From positions 1-9,127 of the forward strand of contig WTCC01000096.1 of assembly GCA_013138755.1 (NCBI GenBank): 9,127 nt of DNA, written 5' to 3'. The first letter of the stretch is position 1; each line of letters starts with the position of its first letter. The translations under genes and the position numbers were made by a program. A model generated the notes under the pieces. The model saw nothing but the letters and a program-made list of their open reading frames with translations, made no database searches and had not been told where the DNA came from. Below, piece after piece: positions 7,366-9,127 of the stretch. The DNA is from Gammaproteobacteria bacterium. GTDB taxonomy: Bacteria > Pseudomonadota > Gammaproteobacteria > SZUA-229.

Positions 7366-7907
7366 CAGTCATCTTCACCGTTGTTATTGTTGCCGCTGCT
7401 ATTACTATTACTAAGGATGGTTTCGATGTTACGTGCGATCTGGGTAAAGGCTTGCAGGCTCAATAAGAGAGTCATAACTAAGATCAAACTCTTAAGCAAA
7501 AACACCCCGGGTAAACCACCCGCTTCTCGTGAACTTTCTAGCACCGACCAGCTAGAGGCAATGTATTGCCAGCTGATCCAGGTGATAAATAACATGAATG
7601 GTAATAATAAAAAACAGGCGCCGAACAGATCAACCCAGGCTTTTCCCTGTTTTGAAAAGTTGGCGTAAAAAATATCAACGCGAACATGTGCATTCTGCTG
7701 CATGGTGTAGGCCATACCGATGAGAAAAACAGATGCATGCAGATAGGTTGTGGCCTCCTGTAGGGCAATCGAACCGTCATCAAAGGCATAGCGTAAGACA
7801 ACGACGATAAAAGTGACCACGACCAAAAATAAACTTAACCAGGAGACGGTGCGACCACTCCAGTCGATCAAGGATTCAATTTTAGAAATTGATTTATTGA
7901 GTATCAA
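7365..7907 (-). CDS. dctQ: TRAP transporter small permease (DctQ family, FcbT2-like)
   Basis: The small four-helix membrane subunit that pairs with DctM in a TRAP transporter. With a TTG start at 7907 it has 180 residues, normal for the family. Hydrophobic segments lie at about 21-42, 52-70, 91-113 and 132-154. The signature LQEATTYLHAS (49-59) followed by QNAHVRVDIFY (71-81) is typical of FcbT2-like DctQ proteins (COG4665). The frame stays open to ATG 8030, but those 41 extra codons lie almost wholly within thrB and do not look like a DctQ N-terminus. TTG 7907 overlaps thrB by 14 bp; GTG 7940 is another option with GGA upstream. The true start is therefore uncertain. The C-terminus ends in an unusual Ser/Asn-rich tail (about 166-176) followed by GEDD. 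It is coupled to dctM through a one-base overlap. Confidence 0.88.
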   Translation of the reverse strand: MILNKSISKIESLIDWSGRTVSWLSLFLVVVTFIVVVLRYAFDDGSIALQEATTYLHASVFLIGMAYTMQQNAHVRVDIFYANFSKQGKAWVDLFGACFLLLPFMLFITWISWQYIASSWSVLESSREAGGLPGVFLLKSLILVMTLLLSLQAFTQIARNIETILSNSNSSGNNNNGEDD

Positions 7908-8862
7908 GCGTGACGGGCCAGTAGTTAAAGTAGTCTTCACTGCGTTTAATCCGATCAGACAATATGGCTTTAAACTCGTCTGGATTTTTTGTATGCACCA
8001 GCTCGCCAGCACGTGGAAAGTGTTTGTCATGTAGGCGCGATAGCCAGAAACGTAAAGCCCCCGCGCGTAACATGGCTGGCCAGTATTCCTGTTCGTTTTT
8101 AGCTAGTGGACGGTGTGCGTTGTAGCTATTAAGGAAAGCCAGAACTTTGTCTTTATCTAAACTGGCATCATCATTTGAGTACCAGTCGTTCACTGCAACG
8201 GCAAGGTCGTACAATAAAACATCATCACAGGAATAATAGAAATCGATGATGCCGCTAAAATTGTTGTCATGCCAGAGAGCATTGTCACGAAACAGGTCCG
8301 CATGAATGACGCCACGAGGTAACTGCGCATGACGTTTTTCTTTTTGATAATGCACTTCAGCATCGAGCATCGATTGTTCGCTATCAGACAATTTTTCCAT
8401 TACTTTGCTGGCGGTATGCTGGCACCACGACGGACCGCGGGGATTAACCTGCCTGGCGTCGTAACTTAAACCGGCGGTGTGCATTTTCCCCATGGCGACG
8501 CCAAGCTGTTCACAATGGTGAACTGTCGTGTCGATAGTGCTGCTGCCATCCAGGCGTTCGACTAAAGCGATAGGTTTGTCTTTGAAATGACTTAGATAGT
8601 TGCCCTGTTTGTCGGCGACCGGATTCGCGCTGGGTACATCGTGGTCAGATAGATGATGCATCAGATTGAGGTAGTACTGCATCTCGGCAAAATCGTGGTG
8701 CTCAAAAATCGTTAATACATAACGCCCGACTGTGGTGTTAACAAAATAGTTAGTGTTTTCGATACCATCGCTGATGCCCTGAAAGCTTTCCAGCTCACCA
8801 ACGGTATAGTTGGTAAGAAAAGTATTGAGTTCATTTTCTTCGATGGTGGTGTAAACAGACAT
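7894..8862 (-). CDS. thrB: Homoserine kinase ThrB (choline-kinase-like type)
   Basis: Phosphorylates L-homoserine with ATP to O-phosphohomoserine in threonine synthesis, in the cytoplasm. This is the protein-kinase-like (APH/choline kinase) homoserine kinase of Pseudomonas-type bacteria, not the GHMP-kinase ThrB of E. coli. The 322 residues match the usual length. Landmarks are the N-terminal MSVYTTIEENEL, GIENTNYFV at 33-41 in the nucleotide-binding lobe, YVLTIFE at 48-54, the catalytic loop HADLFRDN with H187, D189 and N194, and the metal-binding D207 in GIIDFYYS. The start is supported by AGGT just upstream. Its stop lies inside the start region of dctQ. The divergent polA neighbour agrees with the thrB-polA proximity I recall from Pseudomonas genomes. 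The DUF2782 gene often found between these two is absent here. Confidence 0.94.
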   Translation of the reverse strand: MSVYTTIEENELNTFLTNYTVGELESFQGISDGIENTNYFVNTTVGRYVLTIFEHHDFAEMQYYLNLMHHLSDHDVPSANPVADKQGNYLSHFKDKPIALVERLDGSSTIDTTVHHCEQLGVAMGKMHTAGLSYDARQVNPRGPSWCQHTASKVMEKLSDSEQSMLDAEVHYQKEKRHAQLPRGVIHADLFRDNALWHDNNFSGIIDFYYSCDDVLLYDLAVAVNDWYSNDDASLDKDKVLAFLNSYNAHRPLAKNEQEYWPAMLRAGALRFWLSRLHDKHFPRAGELVHTKNPDEFKAILSDRIKRSEDYFNYWPVTLDTQ

Positions 8863-8866
8863 AATT

Positions 8867-8870
8867 ACCT
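8867..8870 (-). promoter_or_regulatory. Shine-Dalgarno sequence of thrB
   Basis: AGGT on the minus strand, 4 nt before ATG 8862 (in CCAGGTAATT). A short but reasonable ribosome binding site that supports the chosen start. Confidence 0.55.
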
Positions 8871-8915
8871 GGTTGGTATAAGGCTAGTAGAAAACGAAAG
8901 TCGTCGAAGGCGGCG

Positions 8916-8944
8916 ATTTTACCGTATATTGTCGATTTACTAAA
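8916..8944 (-). promoter_or_regulatory. Candidate sigma-70 promoter for thrB and downstream genes
   Basis: Minus-strand TAAAAT (8916-8921) in the context GGTAAAATCGCC, preceded at 17 bp by TTTAGT (8939-8944). The -35 box matches only 3 of 6 consensus bases. The predicted start near 8909 would give a leader of about 47 nt. An alternative is the perfect TATAAT at 8961-8966. This is a pattern match only. Confidence 0.3.
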
Positions 8945-9053
8945 TACATGTAGCATCATCATTATATTCTCTGTTCATGTTCCTCACTGTTTGCGATAAT
9001 CAGCAGCCTGAAAAATGAACCCCCGACTCTAAAAATTTGAGCTGTACTATCTG

Positions 9054-9127
9054 ATGACTGATAAAAAACCACCACTGATCCTCGTTGACGGCTCTTCTTA
9101 CCTGTTTCGTGCGTTTCATGCTCTACC
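9054..9127 (+). CDS. polA: DNA polymerase I, N-terminal end (partial)
   Basis: The first 24 codons of polA are present before the right edge. The protein begins MTDKKPPLILVDGSSYLFRA and continues FHAL. ILVDGSSYLFRAFHAL is the diagnostic start of the 5'-3' exonuclease domain of DNA polymerase I, whose first metal-binding aspartate lies in the VDG motif (D12 here). The enzyme fills gaps and removes RNA primers in replication and repair. ATG 9054 is the first ATG in frame after the stop at 9030-9032. A weak TGAG lies 12 nt upstream. It is divergent from thrB, and the rest lies outside the window. Confidence 0.93.
   Translation, partial: MTDKKPPLILVDGSSYLFRAFHAL

Larger units (their letters stand above)
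8863..9053. other. Divergent intergenic region thrB / polA
   Basis: The only sizeable non-coding stretch in the window (191 bp). It must hold the minus-strand promoter of thrB and probably that of polA. On the minus strand two -10-like boxes are visible: TAAAAT at 8916-8921 and a perfect TATAAT at 8961-8966, both without a good -35. An imperfect inverted repeat lies at 8897-8920. On the + strand no convincing -35/-10 pair for polA was found. No known operator, riboswitch or RNA gene is recognised. Confidence 0.6.

Noticed and set aside
7538..7801. Minus-strand open frame inside dctQ in another frame.
   Set aside because: It overlaps the well-supported DctQ membrane segments and has no family features.
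7908..8030. Extension of DctQ to ATG 8030 (221 residues).
   Set aside because: It would overlap thrB by 137 bp, and the extra residues have no membrane or DctQ character; they look like thrB read in another frame.
8977..9018. A 13-codon ATG-TGA mini-ORF upstream of polA, possibly a leader peptide.
   Set aside because: No ribosome binding site, no run of one regulatory codon, and no attenuator-like hairpin after it. Chance is the simpler explanation.

Overview
The window looks like chromosomal DNA of a mid-GC (roughly low-to-mid 40s % by eye) Gram-negative gammaproteobacterium. The support is a PlsB-type glycerol-3-phosphate acyltransferase, a thrB (choline-kinase-like homoserine kinase) next to polA as in pseudomonad-like genomes, an AsmA-like envelope protein and a TRAP transporter of the mannitol/chloroaromatic (FcbT-like) type. 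The genus cannot be named from the sequence. No rRNA, tRNA, CRISPR, insertion sequence or phage gene is visible, and coding density is very high.

Layout. At the left edge the + strand carries the last 39 codons of a probable TRAP substrate-binding protein. Its stop codon overlaps the start of a small DUF1289 iron-sulfur-type protein (110-319). The rest of the window up to 8862 is a tightly packed minus-strand series, read right to left: thrB (homoserine kinase), dctQ (TRAP small permease), dctM (TRAP large permease), sixA-like histidine phosphatase, plsB and a large DUF748/AsmA-like protein. Adjacent genes overlap or are 5-58 bp apart, so co-transcription of some or all six is plausible. The last gene converges on the DUF1289 gene with overlapping stop codons. 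A 191-bp intergenic region (8863-9053) separates thrB from polA, which starts at 9054 on the + strand and runs off the right edge.

Functional reading. Two themes can be supported. One is a TRAP uptake system: both membrane subunits are here, and the likely binding protein lies about 6 kb away on the other strand. The other is envelope lipid biogenesis: plsB makes the first phospholipid intermediate, and the AsmA-like protein just downstream belongs to a broad superfamily now linked to phospholipid transport to the outer membrane. The phosphatase upstream of plsB has the usual Arg of its RHG motif replaced by Gln. The AsmA-like protein contains an internal duplication, three pairs of cysteines and an OmpA-like C-terminus. 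These, rather than a wholly new system, are the most interesting points.
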